Assembly (NCBI GenBank): GCA_030655075.1
Contig: JAURWE010000105.1
Coordinates: forward strand, 1-62,098
Reading direction: 5' to 3'
Origin: Pararhizobium sp.
Lineage (GTDB): Bacteria; Pseudomonadota; Alphaproteobacteria; Rhizobiales; Rhizobiaceae
Length of the DNA stretch: 62,098 bases
In this document: positions 16,551-24,165 of the stretch, piece after piece
How positions within the stretch are numbered: position 1 is the first letter of the stretch
Layout of the letters: every line of letters begins with the position of its first letter
The notes under the pieces: model-generated
Database searches by the model: none
Told to the model about the DNA's origin: nothing
Seen by the model: only the letters and a program-made list of their open reading frames with translations
Position numbers and translations under genes: made by a program

Positions 16551-16668
16551 TTTCGGGCCCGACGGGCTTTCCGGTGGCCGCTCACCCGACCGGCTGGATG
16601 CGCTGGTCTGGGCGCTGACGGCGCTGATGCTCGACCGCCATGGCGAGCCGAGGGTCAGGAATGTGTAG
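16543..16668 (+). pseudogene. GTA large terminase TerL, 3' fragment
   Basis: These 41 codons continue the terL frame beyond the integrative element: MCDFGPDGLSGG, then SPDRLDALVWAL and a short tail. The DRLDALVWAL segment is a hallmark of the C-terminal end of phage and GTA terminase nuclease domains and carries the last metal-binding aspartate. The fragment happens to begin with the ATG of the att core, right after the integrase stop, so it could in principle be translated alone. Confidence 0.85.
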
Positions 16669-16710
16669 AGGGTTGGATTTGCGAATGGGACAGGGCTGGA
16701 TGTGGATTTC

Positions 16711-16832
16711 CTCTTCTCCCCAGCGGGGAGAAGGTGGCCCGAAGGGCCGGATGAGGGGGAGCCGCGACCCCGGAATGTGTGAGGAAAGACCCCCTCATCT
16801 GTCCTTCGGACATCTTCTCCCCGAGGGGAGAA
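16711..16832. repeat. Rhizobial intergenic palindromic element
   Basis: Same design as 758-886: CTTCTCCCC/GGGGAGAAG hairpins at both ends and GGATGAGGGGG with its complement in the centre. It lies between the terL 3' end and the antisense microgenes. Confidence 0.75.
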
Positions 16833-16947
16833 GAGGGAGGCCGAGGCTGAAAAACAAAAATCCGCGAAACAGAGTTCACGGATTTTGCATCAGATCTCAA
16901 TCACCGGTCACCGTCGCACAACGGGCCAGCGGCATGCCGTCTACCAA

Positions 16948-17076
16948 TCAGCTGCGGACGGCCTGAGGCTGCGGCTGCTGGGGGCGTGGCGGCTCGTTGC
17001 TGTTCGACGGGCGAACCTGGCGCCATTCGTTTTCCATACGATCGATCACGTGCTGCGGAATTGTCTGTGCCTGCAT
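16948..17076 (-). CDS. Antisense microprotein 1 (hypothetical, paralogue of 17247-17354)
   Basis: This is a 42-residue protein read against the GTA genes, with GGGAGGAG 6 nt before the ATG. Its N-terminal half (MQAQTIPQHVIDRMENEWRQ) aligns with the next microprotein (MQTQTLDPALLERFEKEWRQ). The C-terminus is Pro/Gln-rich (EPPRPQQPQPQ). Two copies with good ribosome binding sites and conserved sequence argue that these are real genes. No function known. Confidence 0.6.
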   Translation of the reverse strand: MQAQTIPQHVIDRMENEWRQVRPSNSNEPPRPQQPQPQAVRS

Positions 17077-17172
17077 GAAATTCTCCTCCCAAACGATGCA
17101 TGTCATGCTGTCGTTACAATGGCTATCTCACAGGGAAAAAGGGTTGTAAATCATACTATTAAGCGGTTTAAA

Positions 17173-17202
17173 CGATTGAAAAAATTTCAATCGATTGAAA
17201 GT
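17173..17202. promoter_or_regulatory. Inverted repeat, likely operator
   Basis: CGATTGAAA-AAA-TTTCAATCG (17173-17193) is a perfect 9-bp inverted repeat, immediately followed by another ATTGAAA half site. It lies in the AT-rich spacer between the two antisense microgenes, upstream of microprotein 1. Confidence 0.45.
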
Positions 17203-17246
17203 CCGGGTAAAACACACTTTTTTCGTGCTGCGCCGCACCCGTCCTG

Positions 17247-17354
17247 TCATTTCGGCCCGGATGCACCGGCTTGCTGTGCCTGCGCCTCGCGAATCTGGCG
17301 CCATTCCTTCTCGAAGCGCTCCAGAAGCGCCGGGTCGAGTGTCTGAGTCTGCAT
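17247..17354 (-). CDS. Antisense microprotein 2 (hypothetical)
   Basis: This is a 35-residue protein with GGGAGGA upstream of the ATG. Positions MQxQT, an E/R-F/M-E-x-EWRQ(V/I)R core and overall length match microprotein 1, so the pair arose by duplication. It is likely a single amphipathic helix. No function known. Confidence 0.6.
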   Translation of the reverse strand: MQTQTLDPALLERFEKEWRQIREAQAQQAGASGPK

Positions 17355-17458
17355 CAAAATATCCTCCCTGGGGCCGGCACAGATGCGCCGGGCAATGAAC
17401 GCACCGGCTGGCTGATGGTTCCGCCTGGCCAGCTGAACAGACAAGACGGATCGCCGCG

Positions 17459-18079
17459 ATGCGCATCGACGAGAAAACCTTTTATCGCGCGGTCCGCCGC
17501 ACCCTGTTCGACGGCAGGCTGGGCGCGCGGCAGGTGGAGGGTCTGGGCGCGGTGCTCGCCGCCTGGCGGGCGCGAATACCCGAGGGCGACCGGCGCTGGC
17601 TTGCCTATATGCTGGCCACAGCCCATCACGAAACCGGCCGGACGATGCAACCGATGCGCGAGACCTTTGCTGCCGATGACAGCGCCGCGATCGCGCGGCT
17701 GGAGACCGCCTTTGCGGCCGGCGGGCTGCCGCATGTGTCCGCGCCCTACTGGCGGCGCGATGCCGACGGCAAGAGCTGGCTCGGGCGCGGGCTGGTGCAA
17801 CTGACGCACAGGCGGAACTACGAGGCGATGAGCCGCCTGACCGGCATCGACCTCGTCGCCGAGCCCGATGCCGCGATGCAGCTTCCGGTCTCGGCCCGCA
17901 TTCTGGTCGAGGGCATGCTCTGCGGATCCTTTACCGGCCGCGCACTGGCGGACTATTTCAGCGGCGGCCGCGACGACTGGACCGGCGCGCGGCGGATCAT
18001 CAATGGACAGGACCGGGCAGCGCTGGTGGCAGGCTACGGCCGGGCCTACGGCGACGCGCTTCGGGTCGCCTCCGGCTGA
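17459..18079 (+). CDS. Glycoside hydrolase family 19-type lysozyme (endolysin)
   Basis: This 206-residue protein has the class I chitinase/GH19 endolysin layout seen in phage lysis genes. AYMLATAHHETGRTMQP contains the catalytic-glutamate helix (HHETG), followed by WLGRGLVQLTHRRNYE, the conserved GRGxxQLTxxxNY motif, and a C-terminal ARRIINGQD. It would cut peptidoglycan glycan strands. It has no signal peptide, so release would need a holin; a holin-like gene lies at 22890-23096. It sits between terL and portal, which are usually adjacent in GTA clusters. Confidence 0.85.
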   Translation: MRIDEKTFYRAVRRTLFDGRLGARQVEGLGAVLAAWRARIPEGDRRWLAYMLATAHHETGRTMQPMRETFAADDSAAIARLETAFAAGGLPHVSAPYWRRDADGKSWLGRGLVQLTHRRNYEAMSRLTGIDLVAEPDAAMQLPVSARILVEGMLCGSFTGRALADYFSGGRDDWTGARRIINGQDRAALVAGYGRAYGDALRVASG

Positions 18080-18150
18080 TCAGCGCATTTATGGCAACAT
18101 CGCAATGTTCACGGACTGCAGGGCGGCCGGGGCGAGACAAGGACCACGAC

Positions 18151-19332
18151 ATGAAAAACCCCTTCCGCCTGCCGTGGCTGCGCCCGTTGGCGCGCAACCC
18201 TGTGCCCGAGACCAAGACTAAGACCGAGACCAAGGCCGAAACCAAGAGCAGCGGCGGCTTCATCGCCTTTGCCGCCGAGGGGCGGGCGCACTGGTCGAGC
18301 CGCTCCTATGCCGGGCTCGCCCGCGAGGGTTTCATGAAGAACCCGGTGGCGCACCGGGCGATCCGGATGATTTCGGAAGCCGCCGCCTCGGTGCCGTGGC
18401 TCGCCTATCGCGGCGACAGCGAACTTGACGATCATCCCGTCCTGGCGCTGCTCGCCCGGCCGAACAACCGCCTGGGAGGCGCCGAATTCTTTGAGGCGCT
18501 TTACGGGCATCTGCTGCTTTCGGGCAATGCCTTTGTCGACGGGGTGCGGGTGGGCGCGACCGTGCGCGAACTGCACCTGTTGCGGCCCGACCGGATGCGC
18601 ATCATCGAGGGACGCGACGGCTGGCCGGAGGCCTACGAATACCGGGTGGGCAACCTTGCGCGGCGCCATGCGGCCGGCGGAGGTACGCTCTTGCACCTCA
18701 GGCTGTTTCACCCGCTCGACCATCACTTGGGATTTCCGCCGCTCGAGGCCGCTCAGATGGCGCTCGACCTGCACAATGCGGCCGCCACCTGGAACAAGGC
18801 GCTGCTCGACAATTCCGCCCGGCCATCCGGCGCGCTGGTCTACCAGCCGAAGGATGGCGGCAATCTTTCGAGCGACCAGTACGACCGGCTGAAGGCCGAG
18901 CTCGACGGCGGTTATTCCGGCCCGATGCGGGCCGGACGGCCGCTGCTGCTCGAAGGCGGGCTCGACTGGAAATCGATGGGGCTTTCGCCCAAGGACATGG
19001 ATTTCGTCGAGGCGAAGAACGGTGCTGCGCGCGACATCGCACTCGCCTTCGGCGTGCCGCCGATGCTGATCGGCATTCCCGGCGACGCCACCTATGCCAA
19101 TTACCAGGAAGCCAACCGCGCCTTCTGGCGGCTGACCGTTCTGCCGCTGGTGAACCGCACCGCCTCGGCCCTGTCGGGCTTTCTTGCCGAAGGTTTCGGC
19201 ACGGAGCTCAGGCTGGCGCCCGACCTCGACCAGGTCACGGGCCTAGCGGCCGAACGCTCCGAACTCTGGGACAGGCTGAAGGACGCAGCTTTCCTCAGCG
19301 ACGCGGAAAAGCGCCAGGCGGTGGGCTATTGA
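18151..19332 (+). CDS. HK97-family phage/GTA portal protein
   Basis: This 394-residue protein starts with MKNPFRLPWLRPLARNP after AAGGA. The frame is open 60 bases further upstream, but this start fits the family better. A short TKTETKAETK repeat precedes the portal core. Core landmarks include FMKNPVAHRAIRMISEAAAS, VPWLAYRG, and the late DATYANYQEANRAFW motif typical of HK97/GTA portals. It would form the dodecameric DNA gate at one capsid vertex. The length is normal, so this gene looks intact despite the decay around it. Confidence 0.92.
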   Translation: MKNPFRLPWLRPLARNPVPETKTKTETKAETKSSGGFIAFAAEGRAHWSSRSYAGLAREGFMKNPVAHRAIRMISEAAASVPWLAYRGDSELDDHPVLALLARPNNRLGGAEFFEALYGHLLLSGNAFVDGVRVGATVRELHLLRPDRMRIIEGRDGWPEAYEYRVGNLARRHAAGGGTLLHLRLFHPLDHHLGFPPLEAAQMALDLHNAAATWNKALLDNSARPSGALVYQPKDGGNLSSDQYDRLKAELDGGYSGPMRAGRPLLLEGGLDWKSMGLSPKDMDFVEAKNGAARDIALAFGVPPMLIGIPGDATYANYQEANRAFWRLTVLPLVNRTASALSGFLAEGFGTELRLAPDLDQVTGLAAERSELWDRLKDAAFLSDAEKRQAVGY

Positions 19333-19354
19333 GCGGCCGCCCAGTTGCTGGTAT

Positions 19355-19377
19355 TTTGTTATACGCCGTATAACAAA
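19355..19377. promoter_or_regulatory. Toxin-antitoxin operator/promoter
   Basis: TTTGTTATAC-GCC-GTATAACAAA is a perfect inverted repeat with 10-bp arms, ending 11 bp before the antitoxin start codon. It contains -10-like TATAAC. The layout fits autorepression by the ribbon-helix-helix antitoxin. Confidence 0.75.
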
Positions 19378-19388
19378 TGGAGTGAGCG

Positions 19389-19649
19389 ATGAAGAAACCT
19401 GTCCTGTCCGACCCGATCGCCTTGCGGCTGCCGGTGGATGTGCTGGCCGACATCGAGAAGGTCGCAGGCGAGAGCGAACGCACACGCAGCTGGGTGATGG
19501 TGCGGGCCATGCGCTATTATCTCGCCACGGAAGGCAAGGATGTTCTTGATATCGCGCGCGCCCGGGAGGACATGCGCAACGGCAAGTTCGAGGACATGGA
19601 GAGCGTGCTGGACGAAATGGACGCCTTGAACCGGGATGATGCCGCCTGA
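19389..19649 (+). CDS. Ribbon-helix-helix antitoxin (RelB/ParD/CopG type)
   Basis: This 86-residue protein has an N-terminal strand-helix-helix (PIALRLPVDVLADIEKVAGE, then RTRSWVMVRAMRYYL), typical of CopG-like antitoxins. The acidic C-terminal region (DMESVLDEMDALN) would wrap the toxin. It overlaps the toxin gene by one base and follows a perfect inverted-repeat operator. It would neutralise the toxin and repress its own promoter. The pair has been inserted between the portal and g3.5-like genes. Confidence 0.85.
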   Translation: MKKPVLSDPIALRLPVDVLADIEKVAGESERTRSWVMVRAMRYYLATEGKDVLDIARAREDMRNGKFEDMESVLDEMDALNRDDAA

Positions 19650-19960
19650 TGAAGCTGCGCATCTCGCCTGCTGCTGCTGCCTATATCAGAGCCGAGCGCG
19701 CCTATCTTGCGCGCTTGGACAAGCGAGCTGCAGCGTCGATGATCCAGCAGATGCGGCGGACAATGGAGATGCTGCTGCAATTTCCCGATGCCGGAAAAGC
19801 GCTCGAAATGCCAGCCGGTGCGCGCCGCTTTTCGACAGCGCCCTACGTCCTCGACTACGACGTGACGGATGGAATTCTCGAAATTCTGATCATTCGGCAT
19901 GCACGGCAGCTTGACCCGAACATGGTCTGCGATGTCGAGGACAGTTTCGAAGACGATTGA
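19649..19960 (+). CDS. RelE/ParE-family toxin
   Basis: This is a 103-residue protein with the ParE/RelE layout: two N-terminal helices (YIRAERAYLARLDKRAA), then the sheet with FPDAGKALEMPAGARRF and VLDYDVTDGILEILIIRHARQ. The conserved IIRHARQ ends the fold, as in ParE-type plasmid stabilisation toxins. The target (gyrase for ParE, ribosome-bound mRNA for RelE) cannot be told from sequence alone; ParE-like is more likely from the RHH antitoxin and the C-terminus. Confidence 0.85.
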   Translation: MKLRISPAAAAYIRAERAYLARLDKRAAASMIQQMRRTMEMLLQFPDAGKALEMPAGARRFSTAPYVLDYDVTDGILEILIIRHARQLDPNMVCDVEDSFEDD

Positions 19961-20168
19961 TTTTTCAGGTACTTGAGACTGTTGCCGGAATCATTTTGAA
20001 ACTGCTCTGCAGCAAGACTTGATGTGCCGGAATCATTTTCTGAGCACCGCGCCGTAACCGATTCAAAAGACTCACGGAAATTTTAGCGCACGCCATGCCC
20101 GGCGCCTGTCGAGGTTGAATGCGGCTGTGCGCATCCGAAAACCATCATAACCCCAAGGACTTAACGAA
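19961..20168. other. Spacer with a 15-bp direct repeat
   Basis: TGCCGGAATCATTTT occurs at 19983-19997 and again at 20025-20039 (42-bp period). No gene is seen. It may be scar sequence of the toxin-antitoxin insertion. Confidence 0.4.
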
Positions 20169-20471
20169 ATGGCTGACTTCGGAAACGATCCGGGCCTGTG
20201 GCTGGCGCGTGGCGCCGGCTCGGCTGCCGGGGCGGCAGTGTCGCTGATCTATATGCTGCCAAAGAGCCGGCGCGAGGCCGCCTCGCGGTTTCTGACCGGG
20301 CTCTCCTGCGGGCTGATCTTCGGCGCGCCGGCCGGCATCTGGATCGCCACGCGGCTCGGCATCCACGAGCTGATGTCCGGCTACGAAACCGTTCTCACCG
20401 GCTCGGCCGCCGCCAGCCTGACGGCCTGGTGGGGGCTGGTGGCGCTGATGCGGGCGGCAGATGCGGCGAGG

Positions 20472-20477
<6 letters not shown>
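20169..20477 (+). CDS. GTA g3.5-like small membrane protein
   Basis: This 102-residue protein has two or three hydrophobic segments (GAGSAAGAAVSLIYMLP; FLTGLSCGLIFGAPAGIWIA; GSAAASLTAWWGLVALM). A small membrane-type protein between portal and prohead protease is a standard component of rhizobial GTA-like clusters (the g3.5 position; DUF6107-type in some annotations, from memory). The role in head assembly is unknown. Confidence 0.6.
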
Positions 20478-20660
<183 letters not shown>

Positions 20661-20681
20661 CTCAAAACATCGGAGCCATCC

Positions 20682-21242
20682 ATGACCATCGACGGCCTTT
20701 CGGTCCGGCGGACGCAGGCGTTTGCCAACTTGACACTGTGCGGCGTGACCGGCGAGGGGCGGTTCTCGGGCTATGCCAGCCTTTTCGGCGAGGTCGATCT
20801 CGGCAAGGATTCGATCGAGCGCGGGGCATTTCAGCACTCGCTGACCAAGCGCGGGGCCGGCGGGGTGCGCATGCTGTTCCAGCACGACCCGGCCGAGCCG
20901 CTCGGCGCCTGGAAGACCATTCGCGAGGATGCGCGCGGCCTCTATGTCGAGGGCGTGTTGTCGACCGGCGTCGCCCGGGCCCGCGAGGTGCACCAGCTGA
21001 TGAAGAACGGGGCGCTCGACGGCCTGTCGATCGGCTTCCAGACGGTGAAGGCGAAGACCGACGCCAGGACCGGCATCCGCCGCATTCTCGAAGCCGATCT
21101 CTGGGAAATCTCCATCGTCACCTTCCCGATGCTTCCGGCAGCAAGGGTCTCGAACGTCAAACATGCCCGCTGGTTTCGCGACAAGGACAGCGAGTTGGCG
21201 CGGGCGATGCGACGGGCGGCGAGGATGATGATGAGGCGGTAG
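20682..21242 (+). CDS. GTA/HK97 prohead protease
   Basis: This 186-residue protein contains the family landmarks GRFSGYASLFGEVD, ERGAFQHSL, MLFQHDPAEPLGAW (histidine of the active site) and LDGLSIGFQ (nucleophilic serine), then a conserved EISIVTFPM. It would cleave the capsid N-terminal delta domain during head maturation. The start is the ATG after the heptamer array; the frame is open through the repeats, which code only for repeat peptides. It appears intact. Confidence 0.9.
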   Translation: MTIDGLSVRRTQAFANLTLCGVTGEGRFSGYASLFGEVDLGKDSIERGAFQHSLTKRGAGGVRMLFQHDPAEPLGAWKTIREDARGLYVEGVLSTGVARAREVHQLMKNGALDGLSIGFQTVKAKTDARTGIRRILEADLWEISIVTFPMLPAARVSNVKHARWFRDKDSELARAMRRAARMMMRR

Positions 21243-21246
21243 CGGG

Positions 21247-21285
21247 GTGAGTGGTGAGTAGGCAGTAGGCAGTAGGCAGCAGGCT
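21247..21285. repeat. Short GCAGTAG heptamer array
   Basis: About five degenerate copies of the heptamer in GCAGTAG orientation follow the protease stop codon, before the capsid gene. Confidence 0.75.
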
Positions 21286-21332
21286 TTAAACGGCGTGGCG
21301 GAGCCGCGCGCAACTGGAAAAAGGATCATCGC

Positions 21333-21795
21333 ATGACGGGACAGACAGGGACTGTGGCACCGGAAATCAAGACCGTGCCGGAGACGATGACGGCGGCGTT
21401 CGACGAGTTCATGGGTGCCTTCGAGGTGTTCAAGGAAACCAACGACCGGCGGCTGGGCGAGATCGAGACGAAACTGACGGCCGATGTCGTTACCCGCGAC
21501 AAGATGGACCGCATCAGCGCCGCCATGGACGAGCAGAAGCGGGCGCTGGACCAGCTGGTGCTGAAGAAGGCCCGCCCGGCGCTTGGCCGCAGCGAGACGA
21601 CCAGCATCGAGACGATCGAGCACAAGGCCGCCTTTGAAAACTACATCCGCAAGGGCGACGAGACGGCGCTGCGCGATCTTGAGGGCAAGGCCTTTTCGAT
21701 CGGCTCCTCGGCCGATGGCGGCTATCTGGTGCCCAACGAAACCGACACGGAAATCGGCCGCAGGCTGTCGACCGTCTCGCCGATCCGCAATTTCA
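21333..21795 (+). pseudogene. HK97/GTA major capsid protein, N-terminal fragment
   Basis: About 154 residues are capsid-like: a delta-domain coiled coil (TAAFDEFMGAFEVFKETNDR, ADVVTRDKMDRISAAMD), the linker with HKAAFENYIRKGDE, and the start of the shell domain (SSADGGYLVPNETD, EIGRRLSTVSPIR). The homology then stops abruptly near 21795, and the remaining frame is another gene read out of frame. The deletion has removed most of the shell domain, so no capsid can be built from this copy. Confidence 0.85.
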
Positions 21796-22867
21796 CGACG
21801 GGCCCGGCGGCACATTCCTCGTCTCCAGGATCGAGGATGGGGCGATGCGCACTATCGAGGCCCGGTCCTTCGTGGCGGCCTCCGGCGGCACGGCGCGCGC
21901 GGCTCTTCCGCAGGCGCCGGTGGGCCGCGATGCGGCCGAGGGTTTTGCGCCAGTCCTGCACCTGATCGACCTGCCGCGCTTTGAGGCGGGCGAGGCGGAA
22001 AGTTTTGCCCGGGCTGCGGCCTTTGCCGATCCGTGGCGGCCGATGCTGCTGTCCTCCTCGGCAAGCCATGAGGGCTACGCACCGCGCGTCGGGCTTGACC
22101 AGCCGGCTCGCATGGGTGTTCTCGCGGAGGCACTGCCGGGCGGTGTCAGCGGGCGGTTCGACCATGGCCACGCGCTGGTGGCGGACATCCACTTCGGCAG
22201 CCTCGCATCAGCCCCGGCGCCGGCTGTGCTCAATGGCGAAAACCGGCTGGCTGTGCGCTCGGCTGCCGGGGGGTGGGAGGTTCTCTCCTATCTTTATGCC
22301 GAAGAGATTTCCGCTGGACGCTGGCGGCTGACCGGGTTGCTGCGCGGCCTTGCCGGAACCGAGGACCAGATGCGGGCCGGATCGATTGCCGGAGCGGCAA
22401 TCGTTCATCTCGATGCGGCTGTCGTCCCGCTGGGACTGGCAGTCGATGCGGCCGGGCAGGCCTTCAATTGGATTGCCGAAACGCCGGGCCGCAGGCCGTA
22501 CGGTCCGGTTGTGTTTACCGGCGGACTTCGGGCCGCAATGCCGCTGGCTCCGGTGCATCTTAGCGCCCGGAAAACAGCCGGCGGCGATGTGCAACTGCGC
22601 TGGATCCGCCGCAGCCGGATCGATGCCGATCACTGGCTCGGTGGCGACATCCCGCTCGACGAGCCCGTGGAGGCCTATCGCGTCGAAATCCTTGATGGTC
22701 CTGAGGCGGTGCGGACGATGGAGGTCACGCAGACATCTTGTCTCTACGCATCCTCCATGATGCTTGCGGATTTTGGTGGGCCGGTCTCGAGCCTTGCATT
22801 CCGGGTTCGCCAGAAAGGCGGGAAAGTGCCGCTCGGCCTTGCCGCTGAAACCTCCATCCCACTTTGA
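21796..22867 (+). pseudogene. GTA gp15-like tail/host-specificity protein, C-terminal fragment
   Basis: Codons from about 21803 (GGTFLVSRIEDGAMRTIEAR) to the stop, about 355 residues, match the C-terminal part of the large GTA tail-tip protein. Landmarks are ENRLAVRSAAGGWEVLSYL, GRWRLTGLLRGLAGTED, AFNWIAE, PLAPVHL and DIPLDEPVEAYRVEI. The full-length family member is over 1000 residues, so its N-terminal and TIM-barrel parts are missing. An ATG at 21845 could allow translation of a 340-residue remnant. It is joined directly to the capsid fragment by a deletion. Confidence 0.85.
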
Positions 22868-22889
22868 CCGTTCAACGAAAGGAAAGAAC

Positions 22890-23096
22890 ATGGTAGACAG
22901 TAAGCTATGGTTTCAATCGAAGACCGTCTGGGGCGCCCTCCTGACCATCGCGGCATCACTGGCGACGGTGCTGGGCTACGATATCAGCCCGGCAGATCAG
23001 GCCAATATCTCCGATATGCTCATGGCCATCATCGCCGCTGGCGGGGGCCTCCTGTCGCTCTACGGGCGGATTTCTGCCAGCAAACGGCTGGGATAG
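22890..23096 (+). CDS. Holin-like small membrane protein
   Basis: This 68-residue protein has GAAAGGAAAG before the ATG. It has two hydrophobic segments: SKTVWGALLTIAASLATVLGY and SDMLMAIIAAGGGLLSLYGR, each ending in charged residues. The size, two-helix layout and place behind the GTA tail remnant suggest a holin, the partner of the GH19 lysozyme upstream. This is an inference; no biochemical motif distinguishes holins. Confidence 0.6.
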   Translation: MVDSKLWFQSKTVWGALLTIAASLATVLGYDISPADQANISDMLMAIIAAGGGLLSLYGRISASKRLG

Positions 23097-23184
23097 TCAT
23101 ATCAATGCCTTGGCATTCATTTGCCATTCAGGCAGGATCGGCTAATCAGATGGACATGATGCTTCCACTGTCGAAAGTACGACC

Positions 23185-23442
23185 ATGACTGCGCCGCTCA
23201 CACTTTTTGCGCTCGCTGCAAGCCTCGCGGCCTTTTCGCCGCCGGGCTTCAATGGCGACCGCGCGACGACCGTGCTCGCGGCCGGTGACTGCAGCGCGGC
23301 CGCAGCCCAGGTGGTGGCCGAGACGGGTGGCGAGCTGCTGTCGGCCCAGCCGCAGGATGACGGCACCTGCACGGTGACCGTTCTGGTGCCGGGGCAGGGC
23401 AACGAACGTCCGAAAAAGGTCAAGGTCCGCGTGCCGATGTAA
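23185..23442 (+). CDS. feuN: FeuN-like small periplasmic modulator of FeuP/FeuQ
   Basis: This 85-residue protein has an N-terminal signal sequence (LTLFALAASLAAFSPPGF) and a mature domain with two cysteines (GDCSAAAAQ; GTCTVTVLV) likely forming a disulphide, ending in basic RPKKVKVRVPM. The mature part resembles PepSY-type inhibitors. In Sinorhizobium, FeuN is a periplasmic protein of this size, encoded directly upstream of feuP, that restrains FeuP/FeuQ signalling. Position, size and export signal match. It is the first of three genes on this strand. Confidence 0.8.
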   Translation: MTAPLTLFALAASLAAFSPPGFNGDRATTVLAAGDCSAAAAQVVAETGGELLSAQPQDDGTCTVTVLVPGQGNERPKKVKVRVPM

Positions 23443-23493
23443 AGCGCAGTTGGCGACAGCCAAAAGACTAAAAATTCAGGGGAAGAGACCTTT

Positions 23494-24165
23494 ATGCGCA
23501 TTCTCGTCATCGAAGACGATACGAACCTCAACCGCCAGCTGACCGATACGTTGAAAGAAGCGGGCTATGTGGTCGATCAGGCCTTCGACGGCGTGGAGGG
23601 CCATTATCTCGGCGAATCCGAGCCCTATGACGCCATCATTCTCGATATCGGCCTGCCGGAGATGGACGGGATCACCGTTCTGGAAAAATGGCGCTCCGCC
23701 GGAAAGGCGACGCCGGTGCTGATGCTGACGGCCCGCGATCGCTGGAGCGACAAGGTGGCCGGCATCGACGCCGGTGCCGACGACTACGTCACCAAGCCAT
23801 TCCATGTCGAGGAGGTGCTGGCCCGCATTCGCGCCCTCATCCGCCGCGCCGCCGGTCATGCCAGTTCCGAAATCGTCTGCGGCCCGGTCAAGCTCGACAC
23901 CAAGGGCTCGAAGGCCCTGGTCGACGGTGTGCAGCTCAAGCTGACCTCGCACGAATTCCGGCTGCTCTCCTACCTGATGCACCATATGGGCCAGGTCGTA
24001 TCGCGCACCGAGCTGGTCGAGCACATGTATGACCAGGATTTCGACAGGGATTCCAACACGATCGAGGTCTTTGTCGGCCGTCTGCGCAAGAAGATCGGCC
24101 TTGATCTGATCGAAACGGTGCGCGGGCTCGGCTACCGGATGCAAGCGCCCGGCAATGGCAACTAG
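23494..24165 (+). CDS. feuP: Response regulator FeuP
   Basis: This 223-residue OmpR-family regulator has an N-terminal receiver with acidic pocket EDD (residues 7-9), phospho-acceptor D51 in LDIGLPEMDG and lysine in VTKPFHVEE. A C-terminal winged helix ends in RGLGYRMQAP. GGGGAAGAG precedes the ATG. In rhizobia FeuP controls envelope and cyclic glucan export genes such as ndvA. It overlaps feuQ by 11 bases, so the pair is co-translated. Confidence 0.9.
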   Translation: MRILVIEDDTNLNRQLTDTLKEAGYVVDQAFDGVEGHYLGESEPYDAIILDIGLPEMDGITVLEKWRSAGKATPVLMLTARDRWSDKVAGIDAGADDYVTKPFHVEEVLARIRALIRRAAGHASSEIVCGPVKLDTKGSKALVDGVQLKLTSHEFRLLSYLMHHMGQVVSRTELVEHMYDQDFDRDSNTIEVFVGRLRKKIGLDLIETVRGLGYRMQAPGNGN

